DNA of 64,000 nucleotides from Roseibium algicola. Lineage in GTDB: Bacteria > Pseudomonadota > Alphaproteobacteria > Rhizobiales > Stappiaceae. This document shows positions 42,105 to 51,877 of the stretch, one piece after another. The notes under the pieces were generated by a model that had not been told where the DNA came from, did not search any database, and was given only the letters and a program-made list of their open reading frames with translations. Made by a program: the position numbers and the translations under genes. Each line of letters opens with the position of its first letter. Positions within the stretch are counted from its first letter, which is position 1. The DNA lies in assembly GCF_001999245.1 (NCBI RefSeq), contig NZ_CP019630.1, forward strand, positions 5,547,001 to 5,611,000, read 5' to 3'.

Positions 42105-42596
42105 ATGTCGAAAGTATCGATGGTATTGAACGGCAAGACGGTTTCGGCTGATGTCGAAGACCGGACGCTGCTCGTATCGTTTATCCGGGACGTGCGCGGA
42201 TTGACTGGTACGCACGTTGGCTGCGACACCTCGCAATGCGGTGCCTGCGTTGTGCATGTCGACGGCAAGGCCGTAAAGTCTTGCACCATGCTCGCAGCCC
42301 AGGCCGACGGCGCAGAAGTTGTAACACTTGAGGGGATCGGCACAGCCGACAGCCTGCACCCCGTACAGGCAGCTTTCCGTGAACATCACGGGCTTCAGTG
42401 CGGCTTCTGTACCCCCGGCATGATCATGACCGCCGTGGACATGATCAAGCGTCATGGTGCTGGAAATCTCGACGAGGCAACCATTCGCCACGAGCTGGAA
42501 GGCAATATCTGCCGCTGCACCGGCTACCACAATATCGTCAAGGCGATCAAAGCCGCCTCCGATCAAATGGCCGGTATGGCTCAGGCCGCCGAATAA
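42105..42596 (+). CDS. coxS: CO dehydrogenase family small subunit CoxS (2x[2Fe-2S])
   Basis: CoxS carries the two [2Fe-2S] clusters that pass electrons from the molybdenum site to FAD. The 163-residue product shows the plant-type cluster Cys40, Cys45, Cys48, Cys60 ([15 protein letters not shown]). The second cluster is Cys99, Cys102, Cys136, Cys138 ([10 protein letters not shown] and [10 protein letters not shown]). All eight cysteines are present. GGGAGAGG precedes the ATG. The order S-L-M is that of form II cox operons. coxL follows after 216 nt, unusually far. Confidence 0.95.
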   Translation: MSKVSMVLNGKTVSADVEDRTLLVSFIRDVRGLTGTHVGCDTSQCGACVVHVDGKAVKSCTMLAAQADGAEVVTLEGIGTADSLHPVQAAFREHHGLQCGFCTPGMIMTAVDMIKRHGAGNLDEATIRHELEGNICRCTGYHNIVKAIKAASDQMAGMAQAAE

Positions 42597-42624
42597 CGGC
42601 GTTGGCCTGCACTCCCAAAATTGA

Positions 42625-42644
42625 TGCGCGAACACGTTCGCGCA
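42625..42644. promoter_or_regulatory. Inverted repeat in the coxS-coxL gap
   Basis: TGCGCGAAC-AC-GTTCGCGCA has 9-bp perfect arms and a 2-nt centre, 29 nt after the coxS stop. No T tract follows, so it is not a typical terminator. It may be an operator, or an mRNA hairpin that sets the coxS to coxL ratio. Confidence 0.45.
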
Positions 42645-42812
42645 GCAGGACAGCAAGACCGATCAATCGAATGAAATGCCGGGAGGAACAGGCATCTTCG
42701 TATTGACCGCCAGGTCTTGAGAGACAGTTGCCTTGATGGCAGCAGCCGGATTGTCCGGCGAGTGGAGGATGTCCGGTACTGGCGGAGCCGGCAGATATTC
42801 GGGAGAGAAGAA

Positions 42813-45173
42813 ATGGCAGTTGAAGGGATTGGCGCCCGTGCCTTGCGCAAGGAAGACAAGCGCTTCATTACCGGCAAGGGCAAATACACCGACGATATGA
42901 CCATGCCGGGCATGGGGTACGCTGCTTTCGTTCGCTCGCCGCACGCGCATGCAAAGGTCAAGGGGATTGACGCGAGCGCTGCTCTGGCAATGCCGGGTGT
43001 GGATGCGGTTCTCACCGGCGACCAACTGGTGGGTGATGGTATCGGCAACCTGATCTGTGGCTGGATGATCCATTCCAAGGATGGTTCGCCGATGAAGATG
43101 GGCGGTTGGCGCGCACTGGAACCGGAAATTGTCCGCCATGTCGGGCAGGCCGTTGCCGTGGTTGTGGCCGATACGCAGGCTCAGGCACGTGATGCTGCTG
43201 ACGCGGTTGTGGTTGATTATGAGGAATTGCCAGCCGTTATCGATCCGCTTGCGGCACTCGAAGCAGGTGCCCCGCAGATTCACCCGGAAGCCGAAGGCAA
43301 CCTGATCTACGATTGGGAAATTGGCGACGAAGGAGCCACAAACGCGGCCTTCGAAAAGGCTGCTCATGTCACGCGCATGGAGATCCACAACAACCGCCTC
43401 GTTCCGAACGCGATGGAGCCGCGCGCAGCTCTTGCAGGTTACGATGCGGCCGAGGAGCACTATACGCTTTACACCACTTCGCAGAATCCACATGTGGCTC
43501 GCCTGGTGTTGTCGGCCTTCTACAACGTTGCTCCTGAAAACAAGTTGCGTGTGATTGCGCCTGATGTTGGCGGTGGCTTTGGTTCCAAGATCTACATCTA
43601 CCCGGAAGAAATGGTCTGCCTATGGGCGTCCAAACGTGTCGGTCGTCCGGTCAAGTGGGTGTCTGACCGGACCGAGGCCTTCCTGACGGATGCACATGGC
43701 CGGGACCATCGCTCTGAAGCGGAACTCGCGCTTGACGCGGACAACAAGATCCTGGGCCTCAGGGTCAAGACGATCGCCAATCTCGGCGCCTACATGTCTT
43801 TGTTCTCGTCTTCCGTGCCGACGTATCTCTACGCTACGCTTCTTTCGGGTCAGTACGACATTCCGGCTATCCACGCCAACGTGAAGACGGTCTACACCAA
43901 CACCACACCGGTGGACGCCTATCGGGGCGCAGGCCGGCCGGAGGCGACCTATCTTCTGGAGCGGATCATGGAAACGGCAGCCCGTGAAGTGGGCTTGTCG
44001 CCGGCAGAGTTCCGTCGCAAGAACTTCATCCGCACGTTCCCGCATCAGACACCGGTGATCATGTGCTACGACGCAGGTGATTATGATGCGACGCTGGACG
44101 CAGCCCTGAAGGCCGCGGACTACGACGGCTTTGCCGCCCGCAAGGCGGAAGCAGCTTCCCGCGGCAAGCTGCGCGGTATTGGTCTGTCCTGCTACATCGA
44201 GGCGTGCGGTATTGCACCGTCCGCTGCGGTCGGTTCACTTGGTGCCGGTGTCGGTCTTTGGGAATCTGCCGAAGTGCGTGTAAACCCTGTCGGATCGATC
44301 GAGGTTCTGACGGGGTCGCACAGCCATGGTCAGGGACACGAGACAACCTTTGCCCAGCTGATCAGCGAACGTTTTGGCCTGGATACCAATGCGGTGTCCA
44401 TTGTTCATGGCGATACCGACAAGGTTCAGTTCGGTATGGGAACCTACGGCTCGCGCTCCGGTGCGGTTGGCATGTCGGCAATCGTCAAGGCGCTCGACAA
44501 GGTCGAAGCCAAGGCGAAGAAGATTGCTGCTCACCTGATGGAAGCCTCCGAAGGAGACATCCAGATCGAAGGTGGCGAATTGAAAGTAGCCGGCACCGAC
44601 AAGAAGCTGACCTTCACCGAGGTGGCTCTCGCTGCCTACACGGCGCACAACCTGCCTGAAGGCATGGAGCCGGGCCTGAAGGAAGGTGCCTTCTACGATC
44701 CGACCAACTTCACCTTCCCGGCAGGTACCTATGTCTGCGAAGTCGAAGTGGATCCGGATACGGGCAAGACGGAAGTGGTCAACTTCGTCGCGGCTGACGA
44801 CTTCGGCAACATCATCAACCCGATGATCGTGGAAGGTCAGGTGCATGGCGGTATTACGCAGGGCATTGGCCAGGCACTTCTGGAAAATGCGTCCTACGAC
44901 GAAAACGGCCAGCTGCTGACGGCGTCCTACATGGATTACTGCATGCCGCGTGCCGATGATGTGCCGTCCTACAATCTGTCGACGCATGTCACGGCCTGCC
45001 CAGGCAACCCGCTTGGCATGAAAGGTTGCGGCGAGGCTGGGGCTATCGGATCTCCGCCGGCAGTTATCAATGCGATCACGGATGCGATCGGGGACAACAG
45101 CCTGTCGATGCCAGCCTCTCCTGAAAAGGTCTGGGCGCTTTACCATGCAGGTGTGAAGCAGGCGGCCGAATAA
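42813..45173 (+). CDS. coxL: Form II CO dehydrogenase-like large subunit CoxL (molybdenum hydroxylase)
   Basis: CoxL binds the molybdenum-cytosine dinucleotide cofactor and holds the active site. The 786-residue product has the xanthine-oxidase-type layout: GIGARALRKEDKRFITGKGK at the start, then DVGGGFGSKIYIYPEEM, SHSHGQGHETTFAQ and the C-terminal MKGCGEAGAIGSPPAVINAI. The active-site loop reads AYRGAGR (codons 43917-43937), the form II signature, not the AYxCSFR of bona fide form I CO dehydrogenase. CO oxidation is therefore uncertain and another substrate is possible. GGGAGAGAAG sets the ATG. Confidence 0.93.
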   Translation: MAVEGIGARALRKEDKRFITGKGKYTDDMTMPGMGYAAFVRSPHAHAKVKGIDASAALAMPGVDAVLTGDQLVGDGIGNLICGWMIHSKDGSPMKMGGWRALEPEIVRHVGQAVAVVVADTQAQARDAADAVVVDYEELPAVIDPLAALEAGAPQIHPEAEGNLIYDWEIGDEGATNAAFEKAAHVTRMEIHNNRLVPNAMEPRAALAGYDAAEEHYTLYTTSQNPHVARLVLSAFYNVAPENKLRVIAPDVGGGFGSKIYIYPEEMVCLWASKRVGRPVKWVSDRTEAFLTDAHGRDHRSEAELALDADNKILGLRVKTIANLGAYMSLFSSSVPTYLYATLLSGQYDIPAIHANVKTVYTNTTPVDAYRGAGRPEATYLLERIMETAAREVGLSPAEFRRKNFIRTFPHQTPVIMCYDAGDYDATLDAALKAADYDGFAARKAEAASRGKLRGIGLSCYIEACGIAPSAAVGSLGAGVGLWESAEVRVNPVGSIEVLTGSHSHGQGHETTFAQLISERFGLDTNAVSIVHGDTDKVQFGMGTYGSRSGAVGMSAIVKALDKVEAKAKKIAAHLMEASEGDIQIEGGELKVAGTDKKLTFTEVALAAYTAHNLPEGMEPGLKEGAFYDPTNFTFPAGTYVCEVEVDPDTGKTEVVNFVAADDFGNIINPMIVEGQVHGGITQGIGQALLENASYDENGQLLTASYMDYCMPRADDVPSYNLSTHVTACPGNPLGMKGCGEAGAIGSPPAVINAITDAIGDNSLSMPASPEKVWALYHAGVKQAAE

Positions 45174-45244
45174 CGCCACAACGGGATTTTCGGGCGGGGC
45201 AACCCGCCCGCCATTGCACAGTTCGAAATCCGGGGAGACCCAGC

Positions 45245-46042
45245 ATGTATGAAACGACGTATCACAAGGCCGGATCAGTAGCGGAAGCTGCTTCACTAAT
45301 GGCCAATGCCGATGACGGCAAATTCCTTGGTGGTGGCCAGACTTTGCTGCCAACCATGAAACAGCGGCTTGCAGCCCCCAGCGATCTGGTGGATGTGACC
45401 AAGATTGCGGACATGAAGGGGATCAGCGCAAACGGCGATGGTGTAACTATCGGCGCAGCAACGAGCCATTTCGAAGTCTCGACTTCCGATCTGGTGAAGC
45501 AGAAGCTTCCTGGACTGGCGTCACTCGCCGGTGGCATTGGTGACCCGGCGGTTCGTCATATGGGCACCATTGGCGGCTCGATTGCCAACAATGATCCTGC
45601 AGCCGACTACCCTGCTGCGCTGGTTGCGCTCGGTGCTACCGTTGTCACCAGCAAGCGGGAACTGGCAGCGGAAGAGTTCTTCACCGGCATGTTTGAAACC
45701 GCGCTTGATGAAGATGAAATCGTCGTCGCGGTCAAGTTTCCGGGTGCTGCGGCCAGTGCCTATGCCAAATACCCGAACCCGGCATCGCGTTATGCCATGG
45801 CCGGTGTCTTCGTTGCCAAAGGCAACGATGGCTCCGTCAAGGTTGCGGTAACCGGAGCAGGGCAGGGTGGTGTCTTCCGCATGTCCGCCATGGAAACGGC
45901 GCTTGCAAGTAATTTTTCAGCCGACGCCGTCGCCGGCATAGCGCCCGACGCAGACGATCTACTGTCAGACATTCACGGGTCTGCTGCTTATCGTGCGAAC
46001 CTGGTTACCGTTATGGCAAAGCGCGCCGTCCAGAAGGCGTAA
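45245..46042 (+). CDS. coxM: CO dehydrogenase family medium subunit CoxM (FAD-binding)
   Basis: CoxM binds FAD and accepts electrons from CoxS. The 265-residue product has the flavoprotein signatures KFLGGGQTLLPTMKQRLAAP (residues about 21-40), then GGIGDPAVRHMGTIGGSIAN and NDPAADYPAALVALGATV. A C-terminal CO-dehydrogenase flavoprotein domain follows. GGGGAGACCCAGC precedes the ATG. It closes the coxGSLM group and a strong bidirectional terminator follows. No coxD, coxE or coxF accessory gene is seen. Confidence 0.94.
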   Translation: MYETTYHKAGSVAEAASLMANADDGKFLGGGQTLLPTMKQRLAAPSDLVDVTKIADMKGISANGDGVTIGAATSHFEVSTSDLVKQKLPGLASLAGGIGDPAVRHMGTIGGSIANNDPAADYPAALVALGATVVTSKRELAAEEFFTGMFETALDEDEIVVAVKFPGAAASAYAKYPNPASRYAMAGVFVAKGNDGSVKVAVTGAGQGGVFRMSAMETALASNFSADAVAGIAPDADDLLSDIHGSAAYRANLVTVMAKRAVQKA

Positions 46043-46069
46043 CCGACCTCGTGCTGATTTAAGAATAAG

Positions 46070-46099
46070 AACCCGGCCGACACTCGGCCGGGTTTTGTT
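46070..46099 (+). terminator. Terminator after coxM
   Basis: An 11-bp perfect stem (AACCCGGCCGA with TCGGCCGGGTT) with a 3-nt loop is followed by TTGTTTT. It lies between coxM and the convergent moeA and may work in both directions, though the reverse side lacks a clean T tract. Confidence 0.88.
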
Positions 46100-46175
46100 T
46101 TCCTGAGGGAGGAGTAGTCAGCTTCTCGATTGGGGCACGAGCGCAGACAGTCGCACGGCTAGCTGCCACGTCACG

Positions 46176-47381
46176 TCAGAGTACCAGTATGGGCACTTCT
46201 GCTCCGGCTTCCAGCGCCGGTGCATGAGGTGGACGGACCACAAGTGCGCCGGATTTGGCGAGCAGGTTCAACATGGAACTGTCTTGCCGGGAAAACGGCG
46301 TTACGATCAGATCGCCGTGTTCCGAATTGGAAAGCGTTGCCCTGACGTAGTCCTGCCTGCGGTCGTTCTCGGGCAAGGGAGAAGCGAGTATGGCTCGTTG
46401 AGGTCCGGACTGTTCCGGCGTCTGACCGAGCATTGCCTGCATGAGTGGCTTCAGAAACAGCAAGCCGCATATAAGGCTTGAGACGGGGTTTCCGGGCAGA
46501 CCAAGAACCTTGGTGCCGCCAAGACGGCCTGCCATCAACGGCTTGCCCGGACGCATTGCAATTCGCCAGAACGCCAGGTCCATGCCTTCCTGTCCAAGGA
46601 CACTTTGAACAAGATCGTGGTCGCCGACTGAGGCCCCCCCAAGCGTGACGAGAATGTCGGCCTTCTCGGTAATCGCACGCCTAACGTGGTTCGCAAGTGC
46701 CACCGGTTCGTCGGGTGATATTCCAAGATCGAGTGGCTGACCGCCACAATCTTCCACGAGTGCGGCGATACCTGCGTGGTTCGAGGCGATTATCTGATCC
46801 GGTCCCGGTTCCGTTCCTGGGCGAACCAGTTCATCCCCGGTTGCGAGTATCGCAACCTTCGGTCTGCGGTGCACCGGCAAGACCGCGTGGTTCATTGCAG
46901 CGGCAAGGGCGAGATGCCGGTAGGCAAGTTTGAGCGGCGGTTGCAGAAGCACATCACCTTCGGAAAAGTCCAGGCCGGCCGGACGGACGAATGCGCCCTT
47001 GGCCGGGTTCTCCAGAACGGTTATGCGCTCGCCTTCACGCTCAGCGTTTTCCTGGATCAGGATCGTGTCCGTACCGGCCGGCACAGGAGCACCGGTAAAG
47101 ATCCTCACCGTTTCACCGTTGCCGACCGTTCCGGAAAAACCATGGCCAGCCGGTGCTTCGCCGACAACGGTCAAGGATGTTCGGGCATCGGAAAGATCTT
47201 CATGACGAATGGCGTAGCCGTCCATCGCAGACGCTGCGAAAGGCGGTTGGGTTCGGGTGGAAACAAGGGGGGCGGACAGATATCTGCCGTTGGCGCTCTC
47301 GAGCGGAACATATTCCGTTTCAAGAGGTTTTACGCCGGAAAGGAGCTTCGTCAGCGCTTCGTCGACAGGCATCAGGCTCAT
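46176..47381 (-). CDS. moeA: Molybdopterin molybdenumtransferase MoeA
   Basis: MoeA inserts molybdate into adenylylated molybdopterin. The 401-residue product has the family set: PPFAASAMDGYAIR, then IFTGAPVPAGTDTILIQEN, ILATGDELVRPG, DILVTLGGASVGDHDLVQ and GLPGNPVSSLICG. Its ATG overlaps the moaC stop by 1 nt; an open frame 49 codons upstream lies within moaC and is rejected. It serves molybdoenzymes generally, and the convergent cox genes encode one. In many Rhizobiales lexA follows moeA, but not here. Confidence 0.96.
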   Translation of the reverse strand: MSLMPVDEALTKLLSGVKPLETEYVPLESANGRYLSAPLVSTRTQPPFAASAMDGYAIRHEDLSDARTSLTVVGEAPAGHGFSGTVGNGETVRIFTGAPVPAGTDTILIQENAEREGERITVLENPAKGAFVRPAGLDFSEGDVLLQPPLKLAYRHLALAAAMNHAVLPVHRRPKVAILATGDELVRPGTEPGPDQIIASNHAGIAALVEDCGGQPLDLGISPDEPVALANHVRRAITEKADILVTLGGASVGDHDLVQSVLGQEGMDLAFWRIAMRPGKPLMAGRLGGTKVLGLPGNPVSSLICGLLFLKPLMQAMLGQTPEQSGPQRAILASPLPENDRRQDYVRATLSNSEHGDLIVTPFSRQDSSMLNLLAKSGALVVRPPHAPALEAGAEVPILVL

Positions 47382-47893
47382 CAGGTGCCACCCAGGCTGC
47401 CGTCCTTGTCGAGTGTCCAATGGCCGGATTTGCCACCGGATTTTTTGACCAGACGGATATCTCCGATGACCATGCCCCGGTCTACTGCTTTCGCCATGTC
47501 GTAAATCGTCAGGCAGGCCAGCGAGCATGCGGTCAAGGCTTCCATCTCGACACCTGTCTGGCCGCTGACCTTGGTTGTCGCTGTCACTATGAGCCCGGGA
47601 AGATCATCATCGGTATCGATGTCGATGGACACCTTGGACAACATCAGTGGATGGCAGAGCGGTATCAGTTCGTGGGTCTTCTTGGCGGCCAGGATGCCGG
47701 CTATGCGTGCCGTGCCGATAACGTCGCCTTTCTTGGCGTTCCCGGACCGGATGAGATCCAGGGTTTCAGTCCGCATGGTGACAGTCCCGCGCGCGACGGC
47801 AATCCGATGCGTTACGGACTTCTCGGATACGTCCACCATGTTGGCAGACCCTGCCGCATCCAGATGGGTCAGTTTGGCGTCCTTGTTGGCCAT
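47381..47893 (-). CDS. moaC: Cyclic pyranopterin monophosphate synthase MoaC
   Basis: MoaC makes cyclic pyranopterin monophosphate, the first stable intermediate of molybdenum cofactor synthesis. The 170-residue product has normal length and the signatures [37 protein letters not shown] and [13 protein letters not shown], plus [20 protein letters not shown] and [12 protein letters not shown]. It lies 6 nt after trpC and overlaps moeA by 1 nt, in one operon. Confidence 0.97.
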   Translation of the reverse strand: MANKDAKLTHLDAAGSANMVDVSEKSVTHRIAVARGTVTMRTETLDLIRSGNAKKGDVIGTARIAGILAAKKTHELIPLCHPLMLSKVSIDIDTDDDLPGLIVTATTKVSGQTGVEMEALTACSLACLTIYDMAKAVDRGMVIGDIRLVKKSGGKSGHWTLDKDGSLGGT

Positions 47894-47899
47894 GTCCGC

Positions 47900-48712
47900 C
47901 TAAACCGCTTCGGAGAGGGCCGGACGGGCCAGGAGCGTTCTGGTAGCCGAGGCGACGTCTTCCTGACGCATCAGGCTTTCGCCGATCAAGAACGTTGAAA
48001 TACCAACCTTGTTCATTCGGGATAGGTCGGCGGGGGTGAACAGGCCGCTTTCGCCGACAATGATTCTGTCGTCCGGAATGCGCGGCGCAAGCTCTTCGCT
48101 TGTTTCCAGCTTGGTCTCGAATGTCTTGAGATTGCGGTTGTTGATACCGAGCAGACGAGACGACAGCTTGAGCGCACGCTCCAGCTCATCAGCGTCATGT
48201 ACCTCGAGCAAGACATCCATTCCGAGTTCGAACGCGGTGTCTTCCAATGCTTTGGCGGTGTCGTCATCAACAGCGGCCAGAATGATCAGGATGCAATCGC
48301 CACCCCAGGCTCTGGCTTCATATACCTGGTAAGGATCGTAGAGGAAATCCTTGCGCAGCGCCGGAAGGGCAACAGCGTCACGTGCAGCAGCCAGAAACTC
48401 AGGCCTTCCCTGAAAAGAGGGCGTATCGGTTAGGACCGAAAGACAGGCTGCGCCGCCTACTTCGTAAGCCTTAGCCAAGAGAGGTGGATTGAAATCTTCC
48501 CGAATGAGCCCTTTCGAAGGGCTGGCCTTCTTGATTTCCGCAATGAGAGCGTACTCACCGTTATCGTGTTTGGCTTCGATCGCCTTGAGAAACCCGCGTG
48601 GAGCACTCACGTCTTTGATGCGTGCCTTGAGTTCGTCGATCGAAACGGATGCCTTTGCAGCGATGATTTCCTCGCGCTTGTAGGCTTCGATCTTTTGAAG
48701 AATGTCTGCCAT
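47900..48712 (-). CDS. trpC: Indole-3-glycerol phosphate synthase TrpC
   Basis: TrpC closes the indole ring in tryptophan synthesis. The 270-residue product is a TIM barrel with [20 protein letters not shown] (the catalytic SPSKG loop). Other hallmarks are [36 protein letters not shown] and [13 protein letters not shown], then [13 protein letters not shown]. It lies 3 nt after trpD and 6 nt before moaC. The trpD-trpC-moaC-moeA order is common in alphaproteobacteria. Confidence 0.97.
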   Translation of the reverse strand: MADILQKIEAYKREEIIAAKASVSIDELKARIKDVSAPRGFLKAIEAKHDNGEYALIAEIKKASPSKGLIREDFNPPLLAKAYEVGGAACLSVLTDTPSFQGRPEFLAAARDAVALPALRKDFLYDPYQVYEARAWGGDCILIILAAVDDDTAKALEDTAFELGMDVLLEVHDADELERALKLSSRLLGINNRNLKTFETKLETSEELAPRIPDDRIIVGESGLFTPADLSRMNKVGISTFLIGESLMRQEDVASATRTLLARPALSEAV

Positions 48713-48715
48713 GTC

Positions 48716-49729
48716 TTACCCGTTCGATGCTGCGACAAGCTTTTCCAAGGTGTCGGCTGCGGATCCGCTGTCAATGGATTGCGCCGCCAACTCGACACCA
48801 TCCTTCAAGGTTTCCACCTTGTCTGCAACCAGCAGGGAGGCAGCCGCATTGAACAGCACCACATCTCGATAGGCGTTCTTTGCTCCGGCGAGGACGTCGC
48901 GCAGGGCTTTCGCGTTTTCCGAGGGAAGTCCGCCCTTGAGATCTTTCGGATCGGAAACGGCAAGGCCGACATCTTCGGGTGAAATTTCAAACGAACGGAT
49001 TGTCCCGTTCTTGAGTTCGGCAATAGCGGTTGGACCGGTTGTGGTTATTTCGTCCATTCCGTCGGACCCGTGAACGACCCAGGCCTTTTCGGACCCTAGC
49101 TCGCGAAGAGCTTCCGCAAGCGGCTCCACCCATTTGCGGGCAAATACACCAACCATCTGACGCTTCACGCCTGCGGGATTGGTCAATGGGCCAAGCAGAT
49201 TGAAGATTGTGCGCGTGCCGAGTTCCATGCGGGTTGGACCCACGTGTTTCATGGCTGCATGGTGCAGCGGGGCGAACATGAAACCGATACCCGCCCTGTT
49301 GATGCAATCGGATATCTTCCTGGCATCGATATCGATGTTGACGCCAAGTTCGGCTAGCGCTTCTGCAGCGCCCGACTTGGAAGACAATGACCTGTTGCCG
49401 TGTTTGGCAACCGGAACACCGCTGCCGGCTACGACCAGGGCCGTGCACGTGGAAATATTGTAGCTGCCGGAATTGTCGCCACCCGTTCCCACTATATCCA
49501 TCGCGTTGGCCGGGGCCCTCACGGGGATCATCTTGGACCGCATGGTCGCGACCGCACCCGTGACTTCGGCAATGCTTTCGCCGCGCACACGCAAGGCCAT
49601 CAGAAACCCGCCAAGCTGCGATGGTGTTGCAGATCCCGACAGGATCACCTCAAAGGCTTCGCGGGCTTCTTCAGGGCTCAAGGCGTGACCGTCTGACACC
49701 TTGGCGATGAAGTCCTTGAATGTGCTCAT
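48716..49729 (-). CDS. trpD: Anthranilate phosphoribosyltransferase TrpD
   Basis: TrpD transfers phosphoribose to anthranilate. The 337-residue product has the usual length and the motifs [17 protein letters not shown] (phosphate binding) and [20 protein letters not shown], followed by [20 protein letters not shown] and [17 protein letters not shown]. All are conserved. It lies 24 nt after ppiD and leads into trpC. Confidence 0.97.
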   Translation of the reverse strand: MSTFKDFIAKVSDGHALSPEEAREAFEVILSGSATPSQLGGFLMALRVRGESIAEVTGAVATMRSKMIPVRAPANAMDIVGTGGDNSGSYNISTCTALVVAGSGVPVAKHGNRSLSSKSGAAEALAELGVNIDIDARKISDCINRAGIGFMFAPLHHAAMKHVGPTRMELGTRTIFNLLGPLTNPAGVKRQMVGVFARKWVEPLAEALRELGSEKAWVVHGSDGMDEITTTGPTAIAELKNGTIRSFEISPEDVGLAVSDPKDLKGGLPSENAKALRDVLAGAKNAYRDVVLFNAAASLLVADKVETLKDGVELAAQSIDSGSAADTLEKLVAASNG

Positions 49730-49753
49730 GTCGTCATTCCACTTTCAAACGGA

Positions 49754-51646
49754 TCAATTCCGGTCCAACCCGATCATCTGGGCGATACCGGCATTGTTTA
49801 TCTCGACCCCTGCCTTGGTTTCCCGGTCGGAGATGAACTGACCGAGCAGCGTGTCCTGAATCTGCTGGGAAAGCTGCTGACCCAGGGCCGCTACTTGCGG
49901 TGCGTCGCTCTGGAAGTCCGGTACGTTGGAACCGCTCACTTTAAGCACGATCCGACCGTTGCCATCGTTGGTTTCGGTGACCGCGCTTGTTCCAACGGGG
50001 CCGTCGAATACTGCCGAAACAGCTTCGCGGCCGAAATCCCCGGACGGCGTGTTGCGCTTCAGGTCAGTTGCGGATTTCACTTCCAGCCCGGTTTCTGCGG
50101 AAAGGGCAATGAACGGCGTGCCGCCTTCTGCCTTGGCCAATAGGTCTGCCGCAGTGTCGCTCAAGCGTTTGCCGAGTTCATCCTGCTTCCAGGCGGCAAT
50201 GACGTCTTCGCGAACTTCGTCGAGGGTGCGTTCGCGCGACGGAATAACCTTTGCGACGTCATACCAGAGGAACCCTTGCTCACCGAGCTGAAGGACATCG
50301 TTTTCGATGCCGATGTCACTGTCGAACGCACCTGCTACAAGTCCCTCAGCATCAGGCAAGGTTACGGGTTTACCGTCTTCACCGTTTCCGGATGCATCAA
50401 AAGCTGACGGAGTTTCTACAGTCAGGGAGAAACGCTCGCCGATTTCGTCCAGCGGAGCACCGCCGGCCCGGGCATCCTCGACTTCGTTAAGCAGATCCAG
50501 AATTTCCCGTTCCGCCTGTTCCTTTGCGAGGCTCTGGACGATCTCGTCCTTCACGTCTTCGAAGGGTTTGGTGCTTTCCGGAAGGATTTCTTCGACATTC
50601 AGAATGACGGTCGAGAACCTGCCTTCCACCGTACCGCTTGTGGCGCCTTCTTCCAGGCTGAAAGCGGCGTCGCCGATAGCTTCATCGAGAAAATCGGCCT
50701 TTGCCATGACGCCAAGGGCAACGTCGTTGTTGGCAAGGTTCCGGTCAGTCATGAGTTCGTCAAAGGTCTTGCCGTTCGCGATTTCTTCGGCAGCTTCTTC
50801 CGCAGCCTGTTGAGACGGGAAGGACATTTGACGGATCTTGCGGCGTTCGGGCTGGAAGAAATCTTCCGACCGGCGCTCAAACTCAGCGCGGGCGTCTTCG
50901 TCGGAAATGTCATCCGGACGAGAGAGAGACGTCGGCGTGAGTGAGACGTATTTGATTTCACGGAACTCGGGTGCGCGGAAATTGTCCTTGTTCTCTTCGA
51001 AGTAGGTTGTCAGGACACCTTCGGCCGGATCCTCGATGTCTCCGATGAATTCCGGTGTGACGACCAGGTAATCAACGCTTCGCGTTTCGCCCTGATAGGC
51101 GTCAAGAACTTCCAGATAGGCAATCGGCGCCTTCATGCTGCCGGCGAGGCCTTCTGCAAGCTGCGCACGCTCTGCAACCTTGCGGCGTTCGACGACATAT
51201 TCGTCTTCCCGGTATCCGTTTGCCTGCAGAACCTGCTGTAGTCGGTTCTTGTCGTACCTGCCGCCAAGGCCCTGAAATGCAGGGTCACTCTGGATAATGG
51301 TCGCCAGGCGTTCGTCCGAAACACCGAGTTTCATGTTTTGAGCGGTGTTGTTCATGGCCGCTTCGGCCACAAGCTTGCCCAGCGTTTGCTGCGGAACACC
51401 GAGGCTCGCACCTTCTGCCGGCGTCAGCGGCCGGCCGAACTGTTGAGCCAGCCGTCCGAGGTCTTGCCTGTAGGCCCGGTCAAAATCGAACAGGGAGACT
51501 TCCGTGTCGCCGACCTTGGCGGCGGTGTTCTGGCCGACACCGGTCAAGAAACCGCTAATGCCCCACACGGCGAAGCTAAAGATCAACAGAGCAATAAACA
51601 GTTTGGCAACCCAGGTGCCAGCGCCCTTGCGCAGCGCGTCAAGCAT
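49754..51646 (-). CDS. ppiD: Periplasmic folding chaperone / peptidyl-prolyl isomerase PpiD
   Basis: PpiD-like SurA_N proteins are inner-membrane anchored chaperones that catch proteins leaving the Sec translocon. The 630-residue product has one N-terminal anchor (AKLFIALLIFSFAVWGISGF) and a SurA-like region with EGASLGVPQQTLGKLVAEAA. A degenerate parvulin domain at about residues 255-365 contains GKTFDELMTDRNLANNDVAL, which starts unlike active parvulins. GGGAG precedes the ATG at 51646; an extension of 14 codons lacks a ribosome site. Its divergent neighbours tpiA and secG are the usual ones. Confidence 0.92.
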   Translation of the reverse strand: MLDALRKGAGTWVAKLFIALLIFSFAVWGISGFLTGVGQNTAAKVGDTEVSLFDFDRAYRQDLGRLAQQFGRPLTPAEGASLGVPQQTLGKLVAEAAMNNTAQNMKLGVSDERLATIIQSDPAFQGLGGRYDKNRLQQVLQANGYREDEYVVERRKVAERAQLAEGLAGSMKAPIAYLEVLDAYQGETRSVDYLVVTPEFIGDIEDPAEGVLTTYFEENKDNFRAPEFREIKYVSLTPTSLSRPDDISDEDARAEFERRSEDFFQPERRKIRQMSFPSQQAAEEAAEEIANGKTFDELMTDRNLANNDVALGVMAKADFLDEAIGDAAFSLEEGATSGTVEGRFSTVILNVEEILPESTKPFEDVKDEIVQSLAKEQAEREILDLLNEVEDARAGGAPLDEIGERFSLTVETPSAFDASGNGEDGKPVTLPDAEGLVAGAFDSDIGIENDVLQLGEQGFLWYDVAKVIPSRERTLDEVREDVIAAWKQDELGKRLSDTAADLLAKAEGGTPFIALSAETGLEVKSATDLKRNTPSGDFGREAVSAVFDGPVGTSAVTETNDGNGRIVLKVSGSNVPDFQSDAPQVAALGQQLSQQIQDTLLGQFISDRETKAGVEINNAGIAQMIGLDRN

Positions 51647-51877
51647 GACGACTCCCGTATTCTTCTTCGTTCCGGCAGCCGGCGTCACCGGCTGAATTCA
51701 GGACCGGCCTTGGCCGGAGCGGGCGGATCATAAAGACGCCGCGCCGCCGCCGCAAGGCGGCCTTTTACAAACTTCGGAAGCGATTTGGGTTTTCCCGTCC
51801 TCAGGGTGATTGCAACGCGTGTGCGCTTCTGCTCTATAGGCGGCAAATCAAGGATCATGCCGCGGGAGAAACTGAAC

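Noticed and set aside
43917..43937. Bona fide (form I) CO dehydrogenase large subunit
   Set aside because: The active-site loop reads AYRGAGR, not AYxCSFR, and the gene order is S-L-M.
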